64,000 bases of DNA from an uncultured bacterium (GCA_949285255.1 CASDXV010000011.1:48652-112651), one strand, 5' to 3'; shown: positions 28,434 through 37,642, counted from the first letter of the stretch. Notes: generated by a model from the letters alone, not told the origin. Translations and numbers: made by a program.

Positions 28434-28700
28434 ATGACAAGTCCTATTAATAACACTAATACTCAAATGACTTTTACGCCTCCAAAGGTAGGTGTTGTAC
28501 CAACGCCGCCAAAAACAGGAGGCATTTCAAAGGACACGCTTGAAATTACAAATGCAAAAGCACCGCAAGAGCTAAAAACAGCGGGTATTAAAAAGAAAAA
28601 AAGCCCGATAAATATAGTTAACTACCTATGGCTTGGAGTAGGGCTCATATCATCAGCTATTGCAGGCAGCGAATTTTTAAAACTCATAAAAAAACATTAA
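28434..28700 (+). CDS. Small C-terminally anchored protein, third of a trio
   Basis: 88 residues: a Thr/Pro-rich, disordered-looking N-terminal half (TPPKVGVVPTPPKTGG) and one C-terminal hydrophobic helix (IVNYLWLGVGLISSAIAGSEFL) ending in KKH. This layout suggests a tail-anchored protein facing the cytoplasm. It follows the second trio gene by 25 bases. No clear ribosome site precedes the ATG. No family recognised. Confidence 0.5.
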   Translation: MTSPINNTNTQMTFTPPKVGVVPTPPKTGGISKDTLEITNAKAPQELKTAGIKKKKSPINIVNYLWLGVGLISSAIAGSEFLKLIKKH

Positions 28701-28761
28701 TTTAATTGCAATATTTATAATCCGCCCATATAATATTCTTGTAGTATTAAAAGGTGGATTT

Positions 28762-29421
28762 ATGAAAACAAAACAGGGTTTTACACTTGCAGAGGTACTC
28801 ATCACCCTAACTATTATTGGTGTTGTGGCATCAATGACAATACCCTCCCTTATTATGAATATTGATTTGGATAGAAAACAGGCAGAAGCTGAAGTTAAAA
28901 AAGTATACACCGCAGTAAATGACGCAACAAAACAAATAGTTATGTTAGAAACCACATCTCACAGTATGGCAAAAGTCAATTGCGCAAATAACGACTGCAT
29001 AAGAGATTTGTACGCTAAATATATGCAATTTGTAAAAACTTGCTCTTCAGGCTCGCAAACCGCTTGTCTTGACGGGGCAACAGCAACATCAAACGATACA
29101 ACAAGTTTCTACCCTAGCGCAGCATACGCTGCAGACCCGACATCGACCGGGGTAGATTTTACCGACAAATCTCTTGCGGTATTAGCTGATGGCGCACTTT
29201 TAGGCTTTAAATACGACAATACGTGTTCTCTCACAACAAAAACTGTTATTACATATGAAGAAGAACCAATAGATGTAACAGGGGCATGCGTTGAAATAGC
29301 GGTTGATGTAAACGGAGCAAAAAAACCAAATAAAACAGCCAAAGACAGATACCAATTTCCTGTCGGAAAACTTGGTGTAAAAATGATACCAAAAAATAAT
29401 GCCGCAACAACCACTCCTTAA
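28762..29421 (+). CDS. Type IV pilin/pseudopilin-like prepilin
   Basis: The N-terminus has the prepilin peptidase site and methylation helix: a short KTKQG leader, then FTLAEVLITLTIIGVVAS. After cleavage at G/F the helix would assemble into a pilus or type II secretion pseudopilus. The rest is soluble with Cys residues (NCANNDCIRDL, TCSSGSQTACL) that could form disulfides, and an FPVGKLGVKMIP end. A ribosome site AAGGTGG precedes the ATG. A strong terminator follows. Single gene; no pilus machinery in the window. Confidence 0.88.
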   Translation: MKTKQGFTLAEVLITLTIIGVVASMTIPSLIMNIDLDRKQAEAEVKKVYTAVNDATKQIVMLETTSHSMAKVNCANNDCIRDLYAKYMQFVKTCSSGSQTACLDGATATSNDTTSFYPSAAYAADPTSTGVDFTDKSLAVLADGALLGFKYDNTCSLTTKTVITYEEEPIDVTGACVEIAVDVNGAKKPNKTAKDRYQFPVGKLGVKMIPKNNAATTTP

Positions 29422-29436
29422 AAAATATTAAAATAA

Positions 29437-29464
29437 AATCGGGGGTCTAAGCCCCCGATTTTTT
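29437..29464. terminator. Terminator after the prepilin gene
   Basis: AATCGGGGG and CCCCCGATT pair across a 6-nt loop and are followed by a T run; it sits between convergent genes and may serve both. Confidence 0.9.
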
Positions 29465-29476
29465 ATGAACAAAATC

Positions 29477-30694
29477 TTATGCCATAGGTTTCATAGATTC
29501 TTTATATATTGCTTCAACCCTTTCTTTTGTAGCCTCATTTGGTGCTATTGCAAGCAGACCGTCAAGCGATGGTGTTGTAAAGGCGAGATTTGTGAGCTTT
29601 TCTACATCAGGGTCACAATAGCCCATATCTTCAAGTTTTTCTTTAACACCTATTTCAAAGAGCCATTTTTCAACTCCAAGTGCTGCTTTTTTGGCGTCAG
29701 CTGCTTCAGCTTTTAAGTCAGGTACAATAGGCTCTAAAATATCAGCCAATGTTGCGGCTTTATCGGGATAAATTGTTTTAATTACCGCAGGTAACAGTAT
29801 TGCAAGTCCAAGACCGTGAGAGAGGTCATGTTTTACCGCGCTTAGCGGATGCTCAAGAGCGTGAGTATAATGTAAAAGTCCGTTATCAAAGCATATACCG
29901 CCTAATAGTGCAGCATACATTAAGAAATACCTTGCTTCCATATCTTCAGGATTTTTAAGCGCAAGAGGCAGATATTTTGCAACAAGTCTTATTGTTTCTT
30001 TTGCAATTGAAATAGTGTAGGGCGATGCAACTTTACTTGTTGCAGCCTCCACAACGTGATTTATAGCATCAATTGATGTATACATTGTTTGTTTAGGGCT
30101 TAATTTAACACAAACCTTAGGGTCATCTATTGAATATGACGGATAAATACAATCATAAGCAATAGCGGGCTTGAAGTCTTTTTTAACAACCGTTGCTACC
30201 GCAAAGCGGTTTGCCTCAGTTCCTGTACCGTGAGTTAAATTAACCGCTACAACAGGTACTGCACTATCAGGTGCAAATTTGTATTCATAAAGTTCATCCG
30301 CTGTTTTATCCTGATATTTTTTATCCATTAAAACAGCAACACTTTTACCTGTATCGATTGGAGAGCCGCCGCCTATTGCAATTACCGCTTTTGCACCAAA
30401 ATCAAGTGCGATTTTTTTAGCTTCATCTATACCATCTGTTGTAGGGTTTGGAGTAACTTTATCGTAATTTACATAACCTATTGAGTTATCTTTTAATGAC
30501 TTTTCTATAATATCCCAGGCTCCTGTTGCCTTATAAGCGTTTCTGCCTGATATAACAATAACTTTATCTACACCTTTTGTTTTTAGGTCTTTAAGTATGT
30601 CATCAATTTTGTGCATAGCGCCAACGCCAAAGTACACCTTAGCGCGCGAGATAATTTCTTTTACCTCGTTAATGTTAATGTCTTTTTCCCACAT
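29477..30694 (-). CDS. Iron-containing alcohol dehydrogenase
   Basis: Fe-ADH (type III) family: cofactor loop AVIAIGGGSPIDTGK, metal ligands in SIDAINHVVEAA, LHYTHALEHPLSA and KHDLSHGLG, and THGTGTEANRFAVAT. Such enzymes reduce aldehydes or oxidise alcohols with NAD(P), often in fermentation, which suits an anaerobic gut organism. I place the start at ATG 30694 because AAGGAG lies 6 nt upstream; a start at 30772 would add 26 residues. 405 residues is a normal length. Substrate unknown (butanol, lactaldehyde or others). Confidence 0.93.
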   Translation of the reverse strand: MWEKDININEVKEIISRAKVYFGVGAMHKIDDILKDLKTKGVDKVIVISGRNAYKATGAWDIIEKSLKDNSIGYVNYDKVTPNPTTDGIDEAKKIALDFGAKAVIAIGGGSPIDTGKSVAVLMDKKYQDKTADELYEYKFAPDSAVPVVAVNLTHGTGTEANRFAVATVVKKDFKPAIAYDCIYPSYSIDDPKVCVKLSPKQTMYTSIDAINHVVEAATSKVASPYTISIAKETIRLVAKYLPLALKNPEDMEARYFLMYAALLGGICFDNGLLHYTHALEHPLSAVKHDLSHGLGLAILLPAVIKTIYPDKAATLADILEPIVPDLKAEAADAKKAALGVEKWLFEIGVKEKLEDMGYCDPDVEKLTNLAFTTPSLDGLLAIAPNEATKERVEAIYKESMKPMA

Positions 30695-30841
30695 AAGTAA
30701 CTCCTTTTTTGTAAAATATTTACAAGACAAGTATAGCATTTTTTTAAACTTTTGTAACAAATATTTTATCAAAATAAATTTTCCTGTATAAAAAAAATAT
30801 TCACAAGACTATAAATAGCATAGATTCTTTAGGAAGTTAAA

Positions 30842-33478
30842 ATGAAAATACCCAGCATTAACAATATTAAAAATTATACAAATTTTTCGGGCAAAAATGA
30901 AAAAAAACCTAAAATAGACCAACCAAATTATGCTTATCTCCCGATAACCGCAGAACAAAGATTATTCAACGACAGAATAACAAGACAAATTGAAAAAATT
31001 AAACAAGAAATTGAAAAAAAAGAAAATCCTTGGGCAAATGACCCGATAATACAAAACCGCCAACAAATACAAGAACAAAGAGAGCTAAATCCTGACCCGT
31101 TTTTGCTAAGAGCTCAAAGTTTAAGAAAAAATCAGGCAAAAGCTCTTGATATGGAAAAAATAAAATCCATAATTCTCCCTTCAAGTCAATCATTAGAACT
31201 GCGCTCATTTGAAGATTCAGATAAAAAATACACTCTTGACAGATACCAAAAAGAGGCGGTTGACGCTTTTATATCAGGAAAAAATACAATCGTTACAGCA
31301 CCAACGGGCACAGGTAAAACCTTAATTGCAGAATACGGTATAGAAGACGCACTAAAAAGGGGTGAGAGAATAATCTACCTTTCTCCTCTTAAAGCCCTGA
31401 GTAATGAAAAATTTGTTAAATTTTCGGAACTGTTTGGCAAATACGACAAAGACGGAAATTTCATTCACTCTGATGACGTAGGTATTATAACAGGCGATGT
31501 TACAATTAACCCTGACGCGCAGCTTCTTGTTATGACAACAGAAATTTATCGCAACATGGTTAATATGTCTGAACCTGATGAAACCGCTGAAATATTTAGA
31601 GATTTTTCAGGGGTTATTTATGATGAATTTCACTACCTTAAAGACCCTGACAGAGGAACAGTCTGGGAAGAGTCAGTTATGCAGACTCCAAAACATATGC
31701 GCCAGATGATGTTATCAGCAACCGCCTCAAATGCGGCAGAAATATCAAAATGGCTTAATAAAGTAAGCCCTGATAACGGAACTAAACTTATAGATGTGCC
31801 TGAAGATGAAAGGTATGTACCGCTTAAAGAATACGTGTTCGGTTACAAATACCCTATGGGATACACAATAGAGCAAGCATATAACAGAAAAATAGATTTA
31901 GGCTACCTTGAAAATCCTAAAGGCGACAGAGTAATTGAAACAATTCAAGAACTTGAAGACTTATATGAGGGCAAAAATTATCTTGATATATTAAAAAGTT
32001 ACTCCGATGGCAGCAATATAATTGATGCAGAGAGGTTTTCAGGTATATTAACTTCGCAAAAAGGCGTAAATCACGAAAAAGCACAACAAATCGCCTATGT
32101 TTTATCAAACCCGAATAAGACAAAAAGAACGGATGTTAAGTTAAACTATGCACCAAAAAATCCCCCCATACCGCCTCTTGTAAAACTTCTTAATGACAAA
32201 GACAAGACTCCTGCACTTTTCTTCTTATTTTCCAAGAAAAAATGCAAAAAAGCGCTTGATGAAACATCTTTAAAACTTGGAACGCTGCTTACCCCCGAAC
32301 AGTCAAAAAGAGTGCTTGATATAGTTCAAGAGGCAAAAGAAAAAGGTATCTATCTTGGTGATGATTTTGAAAGCGATTATCTGCCAAAACTTTTAATGGG
32401 TTATGCCGTACACCATGCCGGTATGCTGCCTGCGTATAAAAGTCTTGTAGAAAAACTCTCAAGAGAAGGACTTATTAAAGCCTGCTTTGCAACTGAAACT
32501 CTGCTTGCAGGTATCAATATGCCCTTTAAAACAACGGTATTTACCTCAATTGAAAAATTTGACGGCAGAAAAATGGTAGAAATTCCTCCCACAAACTACA
32601 AACAAGGTGCGGGAAGAGCCGGCAGAAGAGGAATAGACGACCTTGGAAATGTCATTATCTGCCCTACTTCAGATAGAGAACTCTCAAGATTTAGAACAAT
32701 AATAGAATCCGATGATACAAAAATTTCAAGCTCTTTTAATCTGTCATACGCTACACTTCTTCAAAACTCAACCATAAATAATCTGGATGAATTTTTAAAA
32801 GACAGTTTCTTTGCTCATCAAGCAGGTTCTACTCAAAAAATCAAAAAAGAAGCGCGCAGAAAACTTGCTTACTTAAGGGACAAAGACTACATTTACTACG
32901 AAGATGGCAAAAATCATCTGACATACAAAGGTGAAATGGCAAAAAATGTTTATGGAATAAACCAAGTATTATTCTGTGAAATTATGAAAAATCCAAAATA
33001 CACTCAAGACCTTACGCCTCAAGAACTTGCAGCTCTTATGGTAATGTTTGCCGATGTTAAAGACGATAAACCAAGAGATACATTTGACGACGATTTGGCA
33101 GATGTAGCGCAAAAATTAAGCCCTGCAATAGATTTAGCTAAACAAATCCAAAAAGAACAGTCTGAAAAGAAAATTGATGAGCCCATAAAAATGAGTACAA
33201 ATCTTGTTCCTGCAATTTTAAAATTTGCCTATTCACCATATTACAGCGATGAAGAATGTTTGGAACAATGGCAGAACATATTTAATGACTTAAAATCAAA
33301 ATATATAATAATGCATGAAGGCGACTTAATGAGAGTATTTAACGGTACAATTGATTTGCTCAGAACAATTGCCGAGGTAACTGATGACCCCATACTTGAG
33401 AAAAAAGCGGATAATGCTATAAAATGCCTCAAAAAACCGCCTGTGACAGATATTTTAAAATACGAATTGGATATTTAA
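30842..33478 (+). CDS. Ski2/Mtr4-like DExH-box RNA helicase with N-terminal NFSG motif
   Basis: Superfamily 2 helicase. After about 130 lineage-specific residues containing NFSG (14-17), motif I is APTGTGKT, motif Ia YLSPLKALSNEKF, motif II DEFH (VIYDEFHYLKD), motif III LSATASNA, then an AVHHAGMLP segment, ETLLAGINMP and QGAGRAGRRG (motif VI). This order is that of Ski2/Mtr4-like helicases, which remodel RNA for decay; a role in RNA turnover is inferred. AGGAAG precedes the ATG. A terminator follows. Confidence 0.9.
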   Translation: MKIPSINNIKNYTNFSGKNEKKPKIDQPNYAYLPITAEQRLFNDRITRQIEKIKQEIEKKENPWANDPIIQNRQQIQEQRELNPDPFLLRAQSLRKNQAKALDMEKIKSIILPSSQSLELRSFEDSDKKYTLDRYQKEAVDAFISGKNTIVTAPTGTGKTLIAEYGIEDALKRGERIIYLSPLKALSNEKFVKFSELFGKYDKDGNFIHSDDVGIITGDVTINPDAQLLVMTTEIYRNMVNMSEPDETAEIFRDFSGVIYDEFHYLKDPDRGTVWEESVMQTPKHMRQMMLSATASNAAEISKWLNKVSPDNGTKLIDVPEDERYVPLKEYVFGYKYPMGYTIEQAYNRKIDLGYLENPKGDRVIETIQELEDLYEGKNYLDILKSYSDGSNIIDAERFSGILTSQKGVNHEKAQQIAYVLSNPNKTKRTDVKLNYAPKNPPIPPLVKLLNDKDKTPALFFLFSKKKCKKALDETSLKLGTLLTPEQSKRVLDIVQEAKEKGIYLGDDFESDYLPKLLMGYAVHHAGMLPAYKSLVEKLSREGLIKACFATETLLAGINMPFKTTVFTSIEKFDGRKMVEIPPTNYKQGAGRAGRRGIDDLGNVIICPTSDRELSRFRTIIESDDTKISSSFNLSYATLLQNSTINNLDEFLKDSFFAHQAGSTQKIKKEARRKLAYLRDKDYIYYEDGKNHLTYKGEMAKNVYGINQVLFCEIMKNPKYTQDLTPQELAALMVMFADVKDDKPRDTFDDDLADVAQKLSPAIDLAKQIQKEQSEKKIDEPIKMSTNLVPAILKFAYSPYYSDEECLEQWQNIFNDLKSKYIIMHEGDLMRVFNGTIDLLRTIAEVTDDPILEKKADNAIKCLKKPPVTDILKYELDI

Positions 33479-33481
33479 GAG

Positions 33482-33510
33482 AAAAAACTCCCGACTTTCG
33501 GGAGTTTTTT
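33482..33510. terminator. Bidirectional terminator between helicase and ferritin genes
   Basis: AAAAAACTCCCGA and TCGGGAGTTTTTT form a 13-bp stem with a 3-nt loop between two convergent genes. Confidence 0.92.
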
Positions 33511-33516
33511 TAAATC

Positions 33517-34026
33517 TTAACCTATAACAGGTGCGACAAAAGTCCTTGTTGCAAGTTCTCTATCAAGTAACAAAAGTGCTCTCGGGTCATTTTGAGCAAG
33601 TTTTAAATTGCCTAAAACATTTGAAACATTTGCTTCTTCTTCAACCTGTTCTTTTATGTACCATTGAAGAAGAGAAATTGCCGCTCTGTCTTTAACTTCT
33701 TCTGCTACTGAAGTTAGTTCGTTAATCAGGCTTGTTACATATTCTTCATGTTCTAAAACTTTTTCAAATACGCTCAAAGGTGAATTCCAGCTATCCTCGG
33801 GCTTATCTACACTCATTAGGGTAACTTTGCCGCCGCGCTCTAAAACGTAATTATACATACCCATAGCATGAGCCAGCTCTTCTTGTACTTGAACTGCCAT
33901 CCAGTTAGCAAACCCGTCAAGATTCATATCTTTAAAATAAGTCTGCATAGCAAGGTACAAATAAGCGCTGTAGAGCTCTTTGTTTATTTGCACACAAAAA
34001 GCATGTTCCAACTTTTCATTAATCAT
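33517..34026 (-). CDS. Bacterial non-haem ferritin
   Basis: Iron storage cage protein. A four-helix bundle with ferroxidase ligands is visible: LYSAYLYLAMQTYF (helix A), VQEELAHAMGMYNYV (EExxH, helix B), VLEHEEYVTSLINELTSVA (helix C) and LLQWYIKEQVEEEANV (helix D). 169 residues fits FtnA. GGAGG lies 7 nt before the ATG. It should oxidise Fe(II) and store it, protecting a probably anaerobic cell during oxygen exposure; physiology is inferred. Confidence 0.94.
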   Translation of the reverse strand: MINEKLEHAFCVQINKELYSAYLYLAMQTYFKDMNLDGFANWMAVQVQEELAHAMGMYNYVLERGGKVTLMSVDKPEDSWNSPLSVFEKVLEHEEYVTSLINELTSVAEEVKDRAAISLLQWYIKEQVEEEANVSNVLGNLKLAQNDPRALLLLDRELATRTFVAPVIG

Positions 34027-34168
34027 TTTTCATCCTCCAAAATAATTTTTGCAACTAATATTTTAGCATAAATTTTAAATGATACCTTAGCATAAAAACC
34101 ATAAACATTGCAAAATAAGACTATCAAAGCTATATTAATACAAAAGACCATTTTGAAAGACACGCAAA

Positions 34169-34744
34169 ATGTTTGAAACACTTGATGAAGCAAGGGAAGC
34201 CTGCAAAAACTGCACAAAGTGCAAACTGCATAGAACAAGGACGAACACGGTCTTTGGAGAGGGCGTTGTAAACAATAAAATAATTCTTATAGGGGAGGCT
34301 CCGGGGTTTTGGGAAGATAAACAGGGCAGACCTTTTGTGGGCAAAGCCGGAATACTTTTGGATAAAATACTTGCCAGTGTTGATTTTTCGCGCGATAAAA
34401 ATATCTACATTTGTAACACCATAAAATGTCGACCGCCCGAGAACCGTGACCCTGAGGAAGATGAAAAACAAGCTTGCAGAGAGTATTTAGATACTCAAAT
34501 TAATATCATGCGCCCAAAAATCATTCTCATTTGCGGCAGAGTGGCGCTTGAGAGCTTGTTTAACAAAAAAATGAGCATAACGCGCGTTCGCGGTCAGTGG
34601 TTTGACGGCCCCAACGGGTCAAAGATGATGCCGATTTTTCACCCGTCATATCTTTTAAGAAATGACTCAAGAGAAAAAGGCAGCCCAAAATGGCTTATGT
34701 GGCAAGATATTAAAGAAGTAAAAAGACTCTACGACACACTTTAA
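34169..34744 (+). CDS. Family 4 uracil-DNA glycosylase (4Fe-4S)
   Basis: Removes uracil from DNA at the start of base excision repair. GEAPGFWEDKQGRPFVGKAG is the family 4 active-site motif, HPSYLLR the late catalytic loop. Cysteines in ACKNCTKC (12, 15, 18) and in ICNTIKCRPPENRDP plus a distal Cys in KQACREYL can hold the 4Fe-4S cluster. 191 residues is typical. The stop overlaps that of the EamA permease by 4 bases (TTAA). Confidence 0.93.
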   Translation: MFETLDEAREACKNCTKCKLHRTRTNTVFGEGVVNNKIILIGEAPGFWEDKQGRPFVGKAGILLDKILASVDFSRDKNIYICNTIKCRPPENRDPEEDEKQACREYLDTQINIMRPKIILICGRVALESLFNKKMSITRVRGQWFDGPNGSKMMPIFHPSYLLRNDSREKGSPKWLMWQDIKEVKRLYDTL

Positions 34745-35607
34745 AATAAAATTACAACCGCTGCGCCAAAAACCATAATAAACGCTCCAAAAAGCTTTTT
34801 TAAAATATTTTTTTCTTTAAAATATTTCCATCCTAAAACCACACTTACAAGAGATGAAAGTTGAAAAAGCGCAAGGGCATACGAGACATTTATGTGCTCA
34901 AAAACAATATTTGTTGAAAACTGCATCAAAAACATTGAAAAACTCAAAAGCAAAAAGTAAAGCGGGTATCTTTTTATGCTTAAATAAAACTCCTGTTTGA
35001 TTTTATTTTTAGCAAAAAGCATTAACACAAAAGAAAAAATAGCACTTGAAACACACCAGAGAATAAAAGATACCAAAACATCAGACATTACAATTATCTT
35101 TTTTATAAAAACAGCCTCAAGAGCGGTTAAAATAAGGGCAAAAATCCTGTATCTTATGTCTTTTCTAAGAAAAATTTTAAAACTAAAACCCCCTGATACA
35201 CTGTCAAAAACAAAATAAGAGCCCAAAACTATTAAAAATATGCCAAAAAGCCCCACTAGAGAAGGTATTTCATGTAATATAAAAAAGGCAAAAACTATAC
35301 TTACAACAGACTTGTAGGAATTTATAGGCCCAAGGACAGAAAGCTCGCCGTATTTTATGGCTTCCGTTAAAAACCAATTGCCTAAAGCACCTATTAACCC
35401 TGAAATTATAACGTATTTCCAAAAAACAGGCTCAAAAGCAGACCAGTCAACAAAAAAGGCGGGAAATATTACAAAAATGCTCAGTAAAAAATAAGAAAAA
35501 AAACTTATCCATAAAGGCTTAAAACCCCTTAAAGAAAGCTTCTTTTGAACTACATTAGAGTAGGGGTTTGATAAAATTCTTACAACAAGCGCCAATATTC
35601 CTGTCAT
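34741..35607 (-). CDS. EamA/DMT-family permease
   Basis: About ten hydrophobic helices in two EamA repeats; GNWFLTEAIKYGELSVLGPINSYKSVVSIVF and the later INVSYALALFQLSSLVSVVLGWKYFKEK are typical of drug/metabolite transporters. Substrate unknown. I start at ATG 35607 because TACAAT lies exactly 6 nt before it, a leaderless pattern; the upstream ATG at 35625 has no support. Its start codon is 42 bases from the divergent exonuclease gene, also predicted leaderless. Confidence 0.88.
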   Translation of the reverse strand: MTGILALVVRILSNPYSNVVQKKLSLRGFKPLWISFFSYFLLSIFVIFPAFFVDWSAFEPVFWKYVIISGLIGALGNWFLTEAIKYGELSVLGPINSYKSVVSIVFAFFILHEIPSLVGLFGIFLIVLGSYFVFDSVSGGFSFKIFLRKDIRYRIFALILTALEAVFIKKIIVMSDVLVSFILWCVSSAIFSFVLMLFAKNKIKQEFYLSIKRYPLYFLLLSFSMFLMQFSTNIVFEHINVSYALALFQLSSLVSVVLGWKYFKEKNILKKLFGAFIMVFGAAVVILF

Positions 35608-35649
35608 TTTTTTATTGTAAGGCAAAAATAATCATTTTATAATTAAACT

Positions 35650-36240
35650 ATGCAGCTCAATTTATCTTTTAGAGAAAACATACAAATTCCAAAACCGCCC
35701 GCACCAAAAAAGCCTAAAGGCAAGGTGGTTGATATTATGCCAAGTGACTTTTGTGTTGTTGATATTGAGACAACAGGCTTTAGTGCAGGCTATGATGAGA
35801 TTATAGAAATTAGCGCCATAAGAGTAAGAGGGCTCAAAAGAGTGGCTGATTTTTCCATGCTTATTAAACCAAAGCGCGCTCCAAACAGCTTTATTGTAAA
35901 TTTAACAGGCATTAGCCCAAGTATGCTAAGCAATCAACCCGACATAAAAACAGTGCTCAAAAGCTTTAGGGAATTTGTACAAAATGACATTATTGTAGGG
36001 CACAACGTGAAGTTTGATGCGAATTTTTTGCACAGAGAGATGAAAACAAACTTTGATGAAAATCTCTCAAACGACCTTGTAGACACAGTTACGCTGGCTA
36101 AAAGAACATATAAACTTGAAAGCTATAAGCTCTCAAACATTGCAAAACACTTAAATATCGATACAAAAGGCGCTCACAGAGGGCTTAAAGACTGCGAGAT
36201 GACATATCTTATATATTTGGATATGAAAAACAGGGTTTAA
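35650..36240 (+). CDS. DEDDh 3'-5' exonuclease, PolC/DnaQ epsilon-like
   Basis: CVVDIETTGFSAGYDEIIEI is ExoI (DxE), NDIIVGHNVKFDANFL ExoII and HRGLKDCEMT ExoIII (H...D), all acidic and His residues present. The LTGISPSML motif is typical of epsilon-like proofreading domains. It has no polymerase domain; a short basic N-terminal tail (PKPPAPKKPKGK) precedes the fold. Role may be proofreading, repair or RNA maturation. TTGTAA-17 nt-TATAAT-6 nt-ATG predicts a leaderless start. Confidence 0.88.
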   Translation: MQLNLSFRENIQIPKPPAPKKPKGKVVDIMPSDFCVVDIETTGFSAGYDEIIEISAIRVRGLKRVADFSMLIKPKRAPNSFIVNLTGISPSMLSNQPDIKTVLKSFREFVQNDIIVGHNVKFDANFLHREMKTNFDENLSNDLVDTVTLAKRTYKLESYKLSNIAKHLNIDTKGAHRGLKDCEMTYLIYLDMKNRV

Positions 36241-37199
36241 TTTTTTTGTTCTTGTTTTAACTTTTCTTCAAGAGCTTTTTGTTCTTCTTTAAGTCTTTTT
36301 TGTTTGGCTTTTTCAATACTCTTGAGGGCTTTTTGCTCTTGTTTAAGCTCTTTTTCTTTTAGTTTTTCCTGCTTTTTGTAGTAAGCCTTTTGATATTTTT
36401 CGTATTTCTTTTTTCTTTTTTCTTCAAGTTTAGAAAATTTCTTCTGATGAGAGATTAATTTTTCAGGGTTTTCTTTTCTTTCTTCAAGTATATCCTCATA
36501 ATAGCTCATAAATATGGCAAAACTCTCTGTATCATAGCCCTCTTCAATATATTTAGGATACGTGTGGGCTATGTAGTCATAAACATAGACGGTTCTTTTT
36601 TCTCCCGACGGGTGGGTAGAAAAAAAGTCTAAATAGGCCTCATCATTGATTTTTTCTAAAACAGATACCATTGCAAGAGGGTTATAACCCGCCCCCACAA
36701 GCAAATCTACCGCCGTGGCGTCAGCCTCGTATTCTTCTGATCTTGACCACTTTCTAAAAGAAAGTTTATACAAAAGTGCCGCAGGCAAAGCGACAATGGG
36801 GACTTCTCTAGCGACATTTAATGAAATATTTGCAATGTTATTTACAACATTTATTTTAACAACATGAGAATTTACAATGTGCCCGAGCTCATGAGCTATA
36901 ATGCCCGCAAGCTCTTCGTCGTTGTCACACAATCTTACAAGGGCGCTATAGACAACAATGTCTTTATACAAATTGGCATAAGCGTTTACTTTGCTTGTTT
37001 TTTTCAGTTTAAACCTAACATTTGCCTCAATTTTATTCCTCTCAAGCAGCCTGTTGCCGATTTTGTTAATGCGCCCTGTCATAGTTTCGGGGTAGGTTTT
37101 TGATACTTTTGCTTTTTTAACAGGTGAAGCACTTGCCCCATAGGCGCACGGGGAGAGGAGAATTGAGAAAATAATCAAAAGAGAGAAGAGCTTTTTCAT
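36237..37199 (-). CDS. Secreted M48-family metalloprotease with coiled tail
   Basis: Signal peptide (MKKLFSLLIIFSILLSPCAYGAS), then the zinc site AGIIAHELGHIVNSHV and the third ligand region SEEYEADATAVDLLVGAGYNP; SDxxAVDLL-type alpha helix and THPSGEKR also fit M48/BepA-like periplasmic proteases. The last 75 residues are almost entirely Lys/Glu/Gln coiled coil. It should act in the cell envelope, perhaps on outer-membrane or surface proteins. Start ATG 37199 chosen so the signal peptide is N-terminal. Stop overlaps the exonuclease stop by 4 bases. Confidence 0.88.
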   Translation of the reverse strand: MKKLFSLLIIFSILLSPCAYGASASPVKKAKVSKTYPETMTGRINKIGNRLLERNKIEANVRFKLKKTSKVNAYANLYKDIVVYSALVRLCDNDEELAGIIAHELGHIVNSHVVKINVVNNIANISLNVAREVPIVALPAALLYKLSFRKWSRSEEYEADATAVDLLVGAGYNPLAMVSVLEKINDEAYLDFFSTHPSGEKRTVYVYDYIAHTYPKYIEEGYDTESFAIFMSYYEDILEERKENPEKLISHQKKFSKLEEKRKKKYEKYQKAYYKKQEKLKEKELKQEQKALKSIEKAKQKRLKEEQKALEEKLKQEQKN

Positions 37200-37288
37200 A
37201 CCACCTGCAAAAAATATTGTCAGGTTTAATTTTAACATTGTTGAGGGTTTTGCTCAAGGAGATTATTCAAAGTCAAATTTAGAACAGG

Positions 37289-37317
37289 TTGAAAAATGAT
37301 TAAAAGTTATTTATAAT
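37289..37317 (+). promoter_or_regulatory. Sigma-70 promoter for the structured RNA
   Basis: TTGAAA (37289-37294), 17-nt spacer, TATAAT (37312-37317). Transcription should start near 37322-37325, exactly where the structured RNA candidate begins. Confidence 0.75.
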
Positions 37318-37321
37318 ATAA

Positions 37322-37548
37322 GCACAGGGTGATAGTTTAGCAGACTATCAAGAACTCTGTAGAGGTCTAACGGTTCTTATCTTTTAAGATGAGAACCGTT
37401 TTTAATATGGACAAAATCAAAAAGATTAAAAATAAACTCAAATTGAAATCGCTCATATCGCCCCCTTTCTAGTCGGGAACCAACCCGAGGTCTACAGTAT
37501 AGTTGGTGGTCAGTTTCCTATAAAAAAGAGCTCTTCTTTACCCTGTGC
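37322..37548 (+). ncRNA. Candidate structured non-coding RNA (about 227 nt)
   Basis: No ORF fits here, but a strong promoter reads in. The ends pair: GCACAGGGT (37322-37330) with ACCCTGTGC (37540-37548). Inside are hairpins GATAGT/ACTATC (37331-37349), AACGGTTCT/AGAACCGTT (37369-37400, with a T tract after it that could terminate), TCGGG/CCCGA (37473-37488), TATAG/CTATA, a self-complementary AAGAGCTCTT, and a long-range CTGTAGA/TCTACAG pairing (37357-37363 with 37491-37497). The closed-ends layout recalls 6S RNA, but I see no diagnostic 6S sequence; it is not RNase P, tmRNA or SRP RNA. An alternative is a short 84-nt RNA ending at the internal terminator. Confidence 0.6.
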
Positions 37549-37642
37549 ACAATTTACAATGTTCAAATTGATTAGTATGAAATATTATAGCAGTTTTTGC
37601 ACATTTTTATAATAAAAAGACCCCTTGATAGGAGTCTTTTTA

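Noticed and set aside
37322..37548. Assignment of the structured RNA as SRP RNA
   Set aside because: No GGAA tetraloop with the conserved asymmetric loop of SRP helix 8 is visible.
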